A stretch of 64,000 nucleotides of DNA from Timonella sp031979385 (GCA_031979385.1 DALZEF010000003.1:1-64000), one strand, 5' to 3'. Shown: positions 53,238 to 62,095, counted from the stretch's first letter. The notes: generated by a model from the letters alone, not told the origin. Made by a program: numbers and translations.

Positions 53238-53645
53238 TCAGACGCGGCGACGCTTAGGCTGGCGGCAGCCGTTGTGTGCCTGAGGCGTAACGTCCTGGAT
53301 CGAACCAACCTCAAGGCCAGCAGCCTGGAGGGAGCGGATCGCGGTCTCGCGGCCGGAGCCTGGACCCTTGACGAAGACGTCGACCTTCTTCATTCCGTGT
53401 TCCTGAGCGCGGCGTGCAGCCGACTCAGCAGCAAGCTGTGCTGCGTAAGGGGTCGACTTACGCGAACCCTTGAAGCCAACCTGACCTGACGATGCCCACG
53501 AAATCACAGCGCCCGAAGGGTCCGTGATCGAGACGATCGTGTTGTTAAACGTGCTCTTGATGTGAGCCTGGCCAACTGCGACATTCTTTTTGTCTTTGCG
53601 GCGAGGCTTGCGGGCGCCCTGGGCGCCGCGAGTCTTTGGAGGCAT
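53238..53645 (-). CDS. rpsK: ribosomal protein uS11
   Basis: 135 residues: KNVAVGQAHIKSTFNNTIVS, ISWASSGQVGFKGSRKSTPY, DVTPQAHNGCRQPKRRRV at the end. Between rpsM and rpoA. Confidence 0.97.
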   Translation of the reverse strand: MPPKTRGAQGARKPRRKDKKNVAVGQAHIKSTFNNTIVSITDPSGAVISWASSGQVGFKGSRKSTPYAAQLAAESAARRAQEHGMKKVDVFVKGPGSGRETAIRSLQAAGLEVGSIQDVTPQAHNGCRQPKRRRV

Positions 53646-53755
53646 GTGCTCTTATTCTCCTGGGTTAAGATCTTCGGATCGAAAGCCGTGCAAGTCCGAT
53701 GCAACACCATCAAATGCTGTAACAGACTCGGGCCACTCGAACTACTGCTGCTAGA

Positions 53756-54130
53756 TCAGCGAGCCTTCTTCTTACCGGCCACTGTCTTCTTTGGACCCTT
53801 ACGGGTACGTGCGTTGGTCTTGGTGCGCTGACCGCGAACTGGAAGTCCGCGACGGTGGCGAAGACCTTCGTAGCAGCCGATCTCAACCTTGCGGCGGATG
53901 TCTGCAGCAACCTCACGGCGAAGGTCACCCTCAAGCTTGAAGTTGCCTTCGAGGAAGTCACGAAGCGCAACGAGCTCGGTGTCGCCGAGGTCCTTCACGC
54001 GAACGTCTGGGGAGATGCCCGTAGCAGCAAGTGCCTGCTCGGAACGGGTACGGCCTACACCGTAGATGTAAGTGAGAGCTACCACTACGCGCTTATCGCG
54101 AGGGAGGTCCACTCCAATCAAACGTGCCAT
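53756..54130 (-). CDS. rpsM: ribosomal protein uS13
   Basis: 124 residues: MARLIGVDLPRDKRVVVALT YIYGVGRT, GCYEGLRHRRGLPVRGQRTK TNARTRKGPKKTVAGKKKAR. Standard full length. Confidence 0.97.
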   Translation of the reverse strand: MARLIGVDLPRDKRVVVALTYIYGVGRTRSEQALAATGISPDVRVKDLGDTELVALRDFLEGNFKLEGDLRREVAADIRRKVEIGCYEGLRHRRGLPVRGQRTKTNARTRKGPKKTVAGKKKAR

Positions 54131-54337
54131 TACTGATGGCTCCTGTATGTCTTTCGGAGGTCTGGAGCATTACCTCTCGCGTTCTTGCGAGCCATGGCCT
54201 CCGAGCCAAGGGTTTGCCAACATCGGAAGTACTCCAAGAGGTTGGCGGTAATGCTGTTATTACGTCCTGCTTGTGCAGGTGGGCGTTTCTACAACCCGAC
54301 GTCCGCGTTGCCGCTGTACGTGACGATTAGTCTCGTA

Positions 54338-54451
54338 TCAGCCCTGGCGCTGCTTGTGACGCAGGTTCTCGCAGATGACCATGACGCGACCGTGGCGGCG
54401 GATAACCTTGCACTTGTCGCAGATCTTCTTAACGCTAGGGTTGACCTTCAT
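54338..54451 (-). CDS. rpmJ: ribosomal protein bL36, zinc-binding
   Basis: 37 residues: MKVNPSVKKICDKCKVIRRH then GRVMVICENLRHKQRQG. Zinc ligands Cys 11, Cys 14, Cys 27 and His 32 are present, unlike in the paralog at 17790. Confidence 0.96.
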   Translation of the reverse strand: MKVNPSVKKICDKCKVIRRHGRVMVICENLRHKQRQG

Positions 54452-54510
54452 CGTGTCTCCTCTGCCATATTCAGCGCGTGAGCGCATCGATGACAGTGAT
54501 CGAATGTTGA

Positions 54511-54732
54511 TTACTTGTAGCGGTAGACAATCCGGCCACGGGACAAGTCGTATGGGCTCAACTCAACGACCACCCGGTCCTCAGGGAGGATTCGAATGTA
54601 GTGTTGGCGCATTTTGCCCGAGATGTGCGCGAGCACCTTGTGCCCGTTGGTCAGTTCTACCCGGAACATTGCGTTCGGGAGAGCCTCGACCACGCTGCCT
54701 TCGATCTCGATGACACCGTCCTTCTTTGCCAT
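54511..54732 (-). CDS. infA: translation initiation factor IF-1
   Basis: 73 residues: MAKKDGVIEIEGSVVEALPN AMFRVELTNGHKVLAHISGK and RILPEDRVVVELSPYDLSRG RIVYRYK. Complete S1-like OB fold. Confidence 0.97.
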   Translation of the reverse strand: MAKKDGVIEIEGSVVEALPNAMFRVELTNGHKVLAHISGKMRQHYIRILPEDRVVVELSPYDLSRGRIVYRYK

Positions 54733-55147
54733 AAACTCCGCTAACTCCTGTAATTTGGATTGGCTGATATGTGATTAGCACATACCAACACACCATCTTA
54801 CGGCATAGAACTGACAGATACACCGTGATGCCGGTTACTTTGAACCTGCTGATCTCACGGCTGTCCTGCCGATAGGTGGTTACCACGGCCTAATCTCACG
54901 CCACATCTGATTGGCGCGTGCTTCACGCGCCCCATTGCCGACGAACTCGCGGCAGCTCCCTCGGCCCACAACCCAGCGTGACTGAGAGCGGCCAGACACC
55001 GCTTGGTGGGGATTCGTCGCCAATCCCCATCACTACCGCTGTAACCACGCAGGATCAGGCGCCCCTGCGATGGATATGAAAATGGTGGGTGGCCACTCCC
55101 CTGCGGGAGCGGCCACCCACCACCTGTAAAATGTGTAGCCGATGTGC
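54733..55147. other. gap between adk and infA; map absent
   Basis: 415 bases. No methionine aminopeptidase gene, which often sits here. Contains a small hairpin GGCGCGTG / CACGCGCC (54913-54931), two motif copies (TTGCCGACGAA 54935-54945; TTGGCGACGAA on the minus strand 55013-55023, inside GGGGATT.../AATCCCC) and the adk terminator. Confidence 0.6.
55084..55123 (-). terminator. terminator of adk
   Basis: Stem GGTGGGTGGCCACTCCC / GGGAGCGGCCACCCACC behind adk on the minus strand. Confidence 0.8.
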
Positions 55148-55741
55148 TCAGTCGTCGAGTGCCTCAAGCGCCTTCAGAAGGCGTGAGGTAACCTCTTCGA
55201 CCTCGCCGATACCATCCACCTGAACCAACTTACCCCGCTCCGAGTAAACCGCGGAGATCGGTGCAGTCTGTTCAGCGTAAACGGCCAGTCGGTGCCGAAT
55301 GACAGGTTCAGTGTCATCTGCGCGGCCTTCGATCTCAGCTCGCTTCAAAAGACGCTCGGTGACAACATCGTTGTCAGCGGTGATCTCAAGAGCACCATCA
55401 AGCGTCACCCCGAAATCAGCGAGAATCGTGTCGAGTTCAGCGACCTGTGCGACGTTACGTGGGTAACCGTCGAGGATAAAGCCGAGTTCCTCCGCTTTGC
55501 CATCAACAATCTTTGACGCCAACTTGTCGCGGACCATAGCGTTGGTGACCTCATCCGGCACCAGTTCGCCGCGGGAGGTGTACTCCTGCACGAGCTTGCC
55601 GAGTTCAGTCTCACCCTTGATGTTGGCGCGGAAGATGTCGCCCGTCGAGATTGCCTCAACACCCAACTTCTCCGCGAGACGGGCAGCCTGGGTGCCCTTA
55701 CCTGCCCCGGGAGGGCCCAACAAAACAATACGTGCGCTCAC
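55148..55741 (-). CDS. adk: adenylate kinase
   Basis: 197 residues, short form without the zinc LID: RIVLLGPPGAGKGTQAARLA, ISTGDIFRANIKGETELGKL, FILDGYPRNVAQVAELD. Start overlaps the secY stop by four bases. Confidence 0.97.
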   Translation of the reverse strand: MSARIVLLGPPGAGKGTQAARLAEKLGVEAISTGDIFRANIKGETELGKLVQEYTSRGELVPDEVTNAMVRDKLASKIVDGKAEELGFILDGYPRNVAQVAELDTILADFGVTLDGALEITADNDVVTERLLKRAEIEGRADDTEPVIRHRLAVYAEQTAPISAVYSERGKLVQVDGIGEVEEVTSRLLKALEALDD

Positions 55742-57027
55742 TTGAGCAACCCTTCATAGTGACGTTGCTGGAGCTGAGCGTCGATCTGCTTGACAGTCTC
55801 GAGGCCAACACCAACGATGATCAAAATTGACGTACCACCAAACGGCACGTTGCCACCCACACCGAGCGCGATGAACGCAATCGTAGGGATAAGCGCAACG
55901 AGCGCGAGATAGATCGCACCAGCCGTCGTGACACGAGTAATGACGTAGGTCAGATAGTCGGCGGTCGGGCGCCCGGCACGGATACCCGGAATGAACCCAC
56001 CGTACTTCTTCATGTTGTCGGCGACCTCCTCAGGGTTAAAGGTGATTGCCGTGTAGAAGAACGCGAAGAACAGAATCAGAGCAACGTAGAACACGATGTG
56101 CAGAGGAGCTTCATTGTTCACAAGATTGCGCTGAACCCAGTCGACCCAGCCGCCCTGGACATTAGCGAACTGAACGACCAACATCGGAATCGCCAACAGT
56201 GACGAAGCAAAGATAACCGGGATAACACCCGACATGTTGATCTTGATTGGAATATACGTGGTCGAGCCACCGTACATCTTACGACCGACCATGCGCTTCG
56301 CGTACTGCACCGGAATCCGACGCTGCGACTGCTCAACGTAAACAACCGCGGCTATAACAATCAACGAGATCAGAACAACGATCGCGAACTTGCCGAAACC
56401 ACCGGAACCGGAGGCGATCGACCACAGAGCTGGAGGGAACGAAGCCGCAATCGAGATGAAGATCAGCATCGACATACCGTTACCGATACCCTGCTCCGTG
56501 ATCTGCTCACCCATCCACATCAACAGCGCGGTACCTGCGGTCATAGACAGAATCACGAACAACGAGGTCATGATCCGGTCGTCTACGAGCGGGTCACAGC
56601 CGGGGATCAGCATCTGAGTGCGAGCCATGGTCACATAGGTCGTCGCCTGCAGCAGACCCAATGCAATCGTCAGGTAACGGGTGTACTGCGTCAACTTGGC
56701 AGTACCCGTCTGGCCTTCCTTGTGCAGCGCCTCGAAGTGTGGGATCACAACGCGCAGCAACTGAACAATGATGCTCGCAGTAATGTACGGCATGATACCC
56801 AGCGCGAAGACCGACAACTGAAGTAGCGCTCCACCACTGAAGAGGTTCATAACGCCCATCAGACCCGACGTGTCCGCGCTAGCGATGCATCGCTGAATCG
56901 TCTCGTATGACACGCCTGGCGCTGGAATAACCGAACCCACGCGGTACAGCACGATAATACCGAGGGTGAACAGCAGTTTGCGTCGTAGGTCTGGCGTCCT
57001 GAACGCCCGTGCGAGTCCGCTTAGCAC
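55738..57027 (-). CDS. secY: protein translocase subunit SecY
   Basis: 429 residues, ten hydrophobic segments: LFTLGIIVLYRVGSVIPAPG, LQLSVFALGIMPYITASIIV QLL, ARTQMLIPG loop, ERIPVQYAKR-like RRIPVQYAKRMVGRKMYGGS, FNPEEVADNMKKYGGFIPGI RAGRPT. Main channel of Sec export. Confidence 0.97.
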   Translation of the reverse strand: MLSGLARAFRTPDLRRKLLFTLGIIVLYRVGSVIPAPGVSYETIQRCIASADTSGLMGVMNLFSGGALLQLSVFALGIMPYITASIIVQLLRVVIPHFEALHKEGQTGTAKLTQYTRYLTIALGLLQATTYVTMARTQMLIPGCDPLVDDRIMTSLFVILSMTAGTALLMWMGEQITEQGIGNGMSMLIFISIAASFPPALWSIASGSGGFGKFAIVVLISLIVIAAVVYVEQSQRRIPVQYAKRMVGRKMYGGSTTYIPIKINMSGVIPVIFASSLLAIPMLVVQFANVQGGWVDWVQRNLVNNEAPLHIVFYVALILFFAFFYTAITFNPEEVADNMKKYGGFIPGIRAGRPTADYLTYVITRVTTAGAIYLALVALIPTIAFIALGVGGNVPFGGTSILIIVGVGLETVKQIDAQLQQRHYEGLLK

Positions 57028-57325
57028 CTAGTCCTCCTGGAAACCGCCGTAGCGGTGTCGATCTCCGCTCTCGCGGGATACTTAAGCTTTTAACAACATG
57101 AGGTTGTTAGTAATGATGTCTGAGAACAGACCGTACAAGTATGTGAGGTTGGTTTCGAACCACACAACCGTGATCCACAGTTCAGACACTGAGCATGTGG
57201 CGTTTGCAGTGGACTTCACGCAAACTCGCCTGAAACTCATGAAACCAATATCGAACCTACTTTATACGCTCTACGCAGGTTCACGAAATCCGCACACCAG
57301 CATGTGAAAGGGGCCGGATACGGCA
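57028..57325. promoter_or_regulatory. gap between secY and rplO
   Basis: About 300 bases with no supported gene. Unusual inside this operon, and with the palindrome after rplO it suggests that secY-adk has its own promoter. Small inverted repeat AACAAC / GTTGTT at 57092-57108. Confidence 0.5.
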
Positions 57326-57357
57326 AGTGGGCCGGTGTCATATGACACCGGCCCACT
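57326..57357 (-). terminator. perfect palindrome terminating the rplO end
   Basis: AGTGGGCCGGTGTCAT and its exact reverse complement, 32 bases without a loop gap, 10 bases behind rplO. Confidence 0.8.
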
Positions 57358-57367
57358 CACACGTAGA

Positions 57368-57943
57368 TCAGTCTTCGGAGATGGATCCACCCGCTGCAAG
57401 GATCTTTTCCTTTGCAGAGCCAGAAACTGCATCAACTGCAACCTCAAGCTTGACGGAGATCTCACCGGTTCCGAGAACCTTCACTGGCTGGTTCTTACGA
57501 ACCGCACCCTTTGCCACGAGATCGGCAACGGTAACCGCGCCACCCTCTGGGTAGAGTTCACCGAGCTTGTCCAGGTTTACAACCTGGAACTCAACACGGA
57601 ACGGGTTCTTGAAACCACGCAACTTTGGCAAACGCATGTGAAGTGGCATCTGGCCACCCTCAAAGCGCTGTGGAACCTGGTAACGAGCCTTCGTACCCTT
57701 GGTACCACGACCAGCGGTCTTACCCTTGGATGCCTCACCACGACCAACACGGGTCTTAGCGGTCTTGGCACCTGGGGCTGGCCGAAGGTGGTGGAGCTTA
57801 AGGGCCTGACCTACGGTCTCTTCCTTAACCTCTGCTGCCTTCTTCGCTGGAGCCTTCTTAGCCGCAGGCTTCTTCGCAGGAGCCTTCTTTTCGGTGGTCT
57901 TGGCCTCAGCCTCGACTACCTCTTCAGCCTTCTTTTCGGCCAT
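57368..57943 (-). CDS. rplO: ribosomal protein uL15 with Lys/Ala-rich N-terminal extension
   Basis: 191 residues. The L15 body starts at about residue 45 (LKLHHLRPAPGAKTAKTRVG RGEASKGKTAGRGTKG). Before it is a low-complexity stretch with repeats of KKAPAKK / KKPAAKK, as in some actinobacterial L15 and histone-like proteins. Ends AGGSISED. Confidence 0.95.
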   Translation of the reverse strand: MAEKKAEEVVEAEAKTTEKKAPAKKPAAKKAPAKKAAEVKEETVGQALKLHHLRPAPGAKTAKTRVGRGEASKGKTAGRGTKGTKARYQVPQRFEGGQMPLHMRLPKLRGFKNPFRVEFQVVNLDKLGELYPEGGAVTVADLVAKGAVRKNQPVKVLGTGEISVKLEVAVDAVSGSAKEKILAAGGSISED

Positions 57944-57945
57944 GA

Positions 57946-58128
57946 TCAGTCAACCTCCTCAACCGTGACAAGGTGCGCCACGGTTGCGATCATGCCGCGG
58001 ACCTCTGGACGGTCTTCACGCACAACGGACGCACCGATGCGCTTGAGACCGAGGGTACGCAGCGTGTCACGCTGGTTCTGCTTGCCGCCAATTTCGGACT
58101 TAACCTGAGTTACCTTGAGATTGGCCAT
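57946..58128 (-). CDS. rpmD: ribosomal protein uL30
   Basis: 60 residues: MANLKVTQVKSEIGGKQNQR DTLRTLGLKRIGASVVRED, GMIATVAHLVTVEEVD. ATG 58128 overlaps the rpsE stop; ATG 58131 would add one Met. Confidence 0.96.
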   Translation of the reverse strand: MANLKVTQVKSEIGGKQNQRDTLRTLGLKRIGASVVREDRPEVRGMIATVAHLVTVEEVD

Positions 58129-58781
58129 CATGCACCTGCCTCTGCTGCTTTAGCCGCAACGCCTGCTGCCTGTGCACGAAGCAGCGCAGCAGGTGCTACC
58201 TGCTCAAGCGGAAGGCCACGGCGCGCCGCTACCTCAGCTGGCTCTTCGAGGTTACGCAGTGCTTCAACGGTCGCGTGAACGATGTTGATTGCGTTCGAGG
58301 ATCCGAGCGACTTGGAGAGAACATCGTGGACACCAGCGCACTCAAGAACTGCGCGCACTGGACCACCAGCGATAACACCAGTACCAGGAGCTGCTGGGCG
58401 GAGGAACACTACGCCCGCTGCTGCTTCACCCTGGACTGGGTGGGTGATAGTTCCTTGGATGCGTGGTACGCGGAAGAAGTTCTTCTTCGCTTCCTCAACA
58501 CCCTTAGCAATAGCCGCAGGAACTTCCTTTGCCTTACCGTAGCCAACGCCAACGGTGCCGTCGCCGTCTCCAACCACAACGAGTGCGGTGAAGGAGAAAC
58601 GACGTCCACCCTTGACAACCTTGGATACGCGGTTGATGGTGACGACGCGCTCTACGAAAGCGCTCTTCTCAGCTGCGTCACCACGACGACCACCTTCACC
58701 ACGGCCGCGGCCGTTACGGCGGTCATTCTGCTCGTTAGCGCCACCCTGAGGTGCGCCAGTGTTGCGCTGTCCTGCAGCCAT
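58128..58781 (-). CDS. rpsE: ribosomal protein uS5
   Basis: 217 residues from ATG 58781 (MAAGQRNTGAPQGG). The open frame reaches 58910 but that part is unlike S5. A 35-residue Arg/Gly-rich N-terminus, then FVERVVTINRVSKVVKGGRR FSFTALVVVGDGDG and GTGVIAGGPVRAVLECAGVH DVLSKSLGS. Confidence 0.96.
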   Translation of the reverse strand: MAAGQRNTGAPQGGANEQNDRRNGRGRGEGGRRGDAAEKSAFVERVVTINRVSKVVKGGRRFSFTALVVVGDGDGTVGVGYGKAKEVPAAIAKGVEEAKKNFFRVPRIQGTITHPVQGEAAAGVVFLRPAAPGTGVIAGGPVRAVLECAGVHDVLSKSLGSSNAINIVHATVEALRNLEEPAEVAARRGLPLEQVAPAALLRAQAAGVAAKAAEAGA

Positions 58782-58815
58782 CACAGAGTCCTTTGCTTCG
58801 AAACGGAAGTGGTCA

Positions 58816-59187
58816 TCACAGGGACAAACCGCCTTCGCGGGCGCCATCTGCAACTGCTGCCACTCGGCCGTGGTACTTGTTTCCGCCGCGGTCGAAAACA
58901 ACCGCTTCAATTCCTGCTGCCTTCGCGCGCTCAGCGATCAACTCGCCAACCTTGCGGGACTTTGCAGTCTTGTCGCCATCGAATGCACGAAGATCGGCTT
59001 CGAGGGTCGATGCGGATACCAGCGTCTTGCCAACGGTGTCGTCGACAATCTGAGCGACCATGTGACGCGTGGAACGCGTTACAACGAGGCGTGGACGTGC
59101 TGCGGTGCCACGGATCTTCTTGCGAAGACGAACGTGACGGCGCGTACGTGCGACTGCCTTGCCCTTGCCCAAAACCTTGAGAGCCAT
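58816..59187 (-). CDS. rplR: ribosomal protein uL18
   Basis: 123 residues: RRHVRLRKKIRGTAARPRLV VTRSTRHMVAQIVDD, ending HGRVAAVADGAREGGLSL. 2 bases after rplF. Confidence 0.97.
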   Translation of the reverse strand: MALKVLGKGKAVARTRRHVRLRKKIRGTAARPRLVVTRSTRHMVAQIVDDTVGKTLVSASTLEADLRAFDGDKTAKSRKVGELIAERAKAAGIEAVVFDRGGNKYHGRVAAVADGAREGGLSL

Positions 59188-59189
59188 CG

Positions 59190-59729
59190 TTACTTACCAG
59201 CCTTTCCAGCCTTGCGGCGAACGTTCTCGCCGGCGTAACGAACACCCTTGCCCTTGTATGGCTCAGGCTTACGCAGCTTGCGAATGTTCGCAGCTACCTC
59301 GCCGACCTGTTGCTTGTCGATGCCCGAGACCGAAAACTTGGTTGGAGCTTCAACAGCGAAGGTGATGCCTTCAGGGGCTTCGATGACGACTGGGTGCGAG
59401 AAGCCGAGTGCGAACTCAAGGGAGTTGCCCTTAGCGGCTACACGGTAACCGGTACCAACGATTTCCAGCTTCTTCTCGTAACCCTGGGTAACACCGGTGA
59501 TGATGTTAGCGACGAGGGTACGGGTGAGTCCGTGCAGTGCACGGGACTCGCGCTCGTCGTTTGGACGCGACACAACGATGGTGCCGTCCTCGCCACGAGC
59601 CACTTCAATTGGAGCGGGAACTACGTGCTCAAGGGTTCCCTTGGGGCCCTTGATGGTCACGAGCGCACCGCTAATAGATACGTCTACACCAGCAGGAACC
59701 GGAATAGGAAGCTTACCGATACGTGACAT
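59190..59729 (-). CDS. rplF: ribosomal protein uL6
   Basis: 179 residues: MSRIGKLPIPVPAGVDVSIS, HGLTRTLVANIITGVTQGYE KKLEIVGTGYR, ending EPYKGKGVRYAGENVRRKAG KAGK. Confidence 0.97.
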   Translation of the reverse strand: MSRIGKLPIPVPAGVDVSISGALVTIKGPKGTLEHVVPAPIEVARGEDGTIVVSRPNDERESRALHGLTRTLVANIITGVTQGYEKKLEIVGTGYRVAAKGNSLEFALGFSHPVVIEAPEGITFAVEAPTKFSVSGIDKQQVGEVAANIRKLRKPEPYKGKGVRYAGENVRRKAGKAGK

Positions 59730-59750
59730 GAGTATCTTTCTCCTTTCCGA

Positions 59751-60149
59751 TTACCAGACGTAGGCGAGGACTTCCCCACCCACGCCCTTCTGTGCTGCCT
59801 GCTTGTCGGTGAGGAGGCCGGAAGACGTGGACAGAATTGCCACGCCAAGGCCGCCGCGTACCTTTGGCAGGTTGGTCGACTTTGCGTATACACGCAGACC
59901 AGGCTTCGAGACGCGAGTTACGCCTGCGAGGGCGCGCTCACGGTTTGGGCCAAACTTGAGTTCTAGAACGAGGCTCTTACCGACGGTAGCGTCCTCGACC
60001 TTCCAACCCTTGATGTAACCCTCTGCCTTGAGAATGTCTGCAATGTTCGACTTCAGCTTCGAGGACGGCATGGTCACCGTCTCGTGGTAAGCCGAGTTCG
60101 CGTTGCGCAGACGAGTAAGCATGTCTGCGATCGGGTCGGTCATTGTCAT
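59751..60149 (-). CDS. rpsH: ribosomal protein uS8
   Basis: 132 residues: MTDPIADMLTRLRNANSAYH, KPGLRVYAKSTNLPKVRGGL GVAILSTSSGLLTD, ending GGEVLAYVW. Starts MTMTDP; the second ATG (two codons in) is an equal choice. Confidence 0.97.
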   Translation of the reverse strand: MTMTDPIADMLTRLRNANSAYHETVTMPSSKLKSNIADILKAEGYIKGWKVEDATVGKSLVLELKFGPNRERALAGVTRVSKPGLRVYAKSTNLPKVRGGLGVAILSTSSGLLTDKQAAQKGVGGEVLAYVW

Positions 60150-60224
60150 TGGGCTTCTTGCCCTTCCTCGTCGGGGTATCCAGCTAGTTTGCTTAACGCT
60201 CCCACTGGACCTACGACGTAGTTG

Positions 60225-60410
60225 TTACCAGCTGCTCTTCGTGACGCCGGGAAGCTCACCGCGGTGTGCCATCTCGCGAAGGCATACACGGCAGAGCCCG
60301 AACTTGCGGTACACCGAGTGCGGACGACCGCACTTCTGGCACCGGGTGTAGGCGCGAACCGCGAACTTAGGCTTTGCGGCTGCCTTGTTGATAAGGGCCT
60401 TCTTCGCCAT
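60225..60410 (-). CDS. rpsN: ribosomal protein uS14, zinc-binding type Z
   Basis: 61 residues from ATG 60410: MAKKALINKAAAKPKFAVRA YTRCQKCGRPHSVYRKFGLC RVCLREMAHRGELPGVTKSSW. Zinc ligands CxxC (24, 27) and CxxC (40, 43). The zinc-free long form is at 19795. Confidence 0.96.
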   Translation of the reverse strand: MAKKALINKAAAKPKFAVRAYTRCQKCGRPHSVYRKFGLCRVCLREMAHRGELPGVTKSSW

Positions 60411-60411
60411 A

Positions 60412-60960
60412 TCAGTTCTCCTTAAAAGGGAAGCCGAGGTGCTTGAGGAGGGCACGGCCCTCTTCATCGGTCTTCGCGGTGGTCACAACGGTGATGTCCA
60501 TACCGCGTACGCGGTCGATCGAGTCTGGGTCGATCTCGTGGAACATCGACTGCTCGTTCAAACCGAACGTGTAGTTTCCGTTACCGTCGAACTGCTTTGG
60601 AGAAAGTCCACGGAAGTCACGGATACGTGGCAGAGCGATCGACACGAGACGGTCGGTGAACTCCCACATGCGGTCGCCACGGAGCGTTACGTGCGCGCCA
60701 ATCGGCATACCCTCACGGAGCTTGAACTGAGCGATAGACTTGCGTGCCTTGGTTACCTGTGGCTTCTGACCAGTGATCAGAGTGAGGTCACGAATTGCGC
60801 CTTCGATAAGCTTCGAGTCCTTAGCCGCGTCACCGACACCCATGTTGACGACGACCTTGACGAGGCCACCAACCTGGTTGACGTTTTCGTGGTTGAACTC
60901 TTCGAGGAGAGCCTTGCGGATCTCTTCGTTGTAGCGTGCCTTAAGACGTGGCTGTGCCAT
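60412..60960 (-). CDS. rplE: ribosomal protein uL5
   Basis: 182 residues: ENVNQVGGLVKVVVNMGVGD, GQKPQVTKARKSIAQFKLRE, YTFGLNEQSMFHEIDPDSID. Starts on the base where rplX ends. Confidence 0.97.
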   Translation of the reverse strand: MAQPRLKARYNEEIRKALLEEFNHENVNQVGGLVKVVVNMGVGDAAKDSKLIEGAIRDLTLITGQKPQVTKARKSIAQFKLREGMPIGAHVTLRGDRMWEFTDRLVSIALPRIRDFRGLSPKQFDGNGNYTFGLNEQSMFHEIDPDSIDRVRGMDITVVTTAKTDEEGRALLKHLGFPFKEN

Positions 60961-61310
60961 CAGACGTCCCTCTCTGCCTCACCGTGTCCGCGAGCAACGC
61001 GGACGCGGGTAACGCGGGTGCGACCATCGCGTTCTACTTCCTCAAGACGCGAGCCGAGGCGCTTGCCGCGCTTCGCTTCAGCATCGAAGAACTGAACGTT
61101 CGAAATGTGAATTGGGGCTTCAACAACCTCAATGCCACCGGTACGGGAACCACGGGCGGTCTGTCCAGGCTTGGTGTGCTTGGTAACACGGCCAATGCCC
61201 TCGACGATGACGCGGTCCCTGTCCTTGATTACCTCAAGAACGCGACCGGTCTTACCCTTGTCCTTACCTGCGATGACAACTACGGTGTCACCCTTCTTGA
61301 TGTTCGCCAT
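60960..61310 (-). CDS. rplX: ribosomal protein uL24
   Basis: 116 residues from ATG 61310 (MANIKKGDTVVVIAGKDKGK). An upstream ATG adds seven residues (MLRRCSD) not seen in the family. KOW motif at the start; ends RGHGEAERDV. Confidence 0.96.
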   Translation of the reverse strand: MANIKKGDTVVVIAGKDKGKTGRVLEVIKDRDRVIVEGIGRVTKHTKPGQTARGSRTGGIEVVEAPIHISNVQFFDAEAKRGKRLGSRLEEVERDGRTRVTRVRVARGHGEAERDV

Positions 61311-61311
61311 G

Positions 61312-61680
61312 TCAGAGCACCTCCGGAGCAAGCGAGATGATCTTCATGAAACGCTTGTCACGCAGCTCACGGCCGACTGGGCCGAAGATACGGGTTCCAC
61401 GAGGCTCACCGTCGTTCTTGAGAATCACAGCTGCGTTCTCGTCAAACTTGATGTAAGAGCCGTCTGGACGACGACGTTCCTTGGCAGTGCGGACGACGAC
61501 CGCCTTAACGACGTCACCCTTCTTAACGTTTCCGCCAGGGATTGCGTCCTTGACGGTTGCGACAATGGTGTCGCCGATTCCGGCGTAGCGACGGCCCGAG
61601 CCACCGAGAACACGGATGCAGAGGATTTCCTTTGCACCGGTGTTGTCAGCAACGCGAAGTCGCGACTCCTGCTGGATCAT
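61312..61680 (-). CDS. rplN: ribosomal protein uL14
   Basis: 122 residues: MIQQESRLRVADNTGAKEIL CIRVLGGSGRRYAGIGDTIV, ending KRFMKIISLAPEVL. A terminator-like hairpin (61773-61800) lies between it and rpsQ. Confidence 0.97.
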   Translation of the reverse strand: MIQQESRLRVADNTGAKEILCIRVLGGSGRRYAGIGDTIVATVKDAIPGGNVKKGDVVKAVVVRTAKERRRPDGSYIKFDENAAVILKNDGEPRGTRIFGPVGRELRDKRFMKIISLAPEVL

Positions 61681-61772
61681 GTAATGAACTCCTGTCGTCG
61701 AGCTGGTTCTCGTCTAAACGAGCCTTGCCGAACGGATATTTTTCAAGGAAAGTTTGGTCAAGACACCCTGAT

Positions 61773-61800
61773 GGGGCGGACCGTAAATACGATCCGCCCC
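61773..61800 (-). terminator. hairpin between rpsQ and rplN
   Basis: GGGGCGGA..GTA / TAC..TCCGCCCC, 15 bases behind rpsQ and 92 bases before rplN. It may divide the S10-type and spc-type parts of the run. Confidence 0.7.
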
Positions 61801-61815
61801 GCAGAGCGAAAGAAC

Positions 61816-62088
61816 TTACTTAGCCTTCTCGAGGATCTCCACCAGACGCCAACGCTTAGTAGCGGAGAGCGGGCGGGTTTCCATGATGAGGACCAGGTCG
61901 CCGATTCCAGCGGTGCTCAGCTCATCGTGAGCCTTCACCTTGCTAGTCCTGCGGATAACCTTACCGTAAAGTGGGTGCTTTACGCGATCCTCAACTTCAA
62001 CAACGATGGTTTTGTCCATCTTGTCACTAACTACGTACCCACGACGCGTCTTGCGCTGAGGGCGTTCTGCGATTACCTTCTCGCTCAT
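61816..62088 (-). CDS. rpsQ: ribosomal protein uS17
   Basis: 90 residues: RKTRRGYVVSDKMDKTIVVE VEDRVKHPLYGKVIRRT, ending RPLSATKRWRLVEILEKAK. Confidence 0.97.
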   Translation of the reverse strand: MSEKVIAERPQRKTRRGYVVSDKMDKTIVVEVEDRVKHPLYGKVIRRTSKVKAHDELSTAGIGDLVLIMETRPLSATKRWRLVEILEKAK

Positions 62089-62095
62089 TTAAGCC

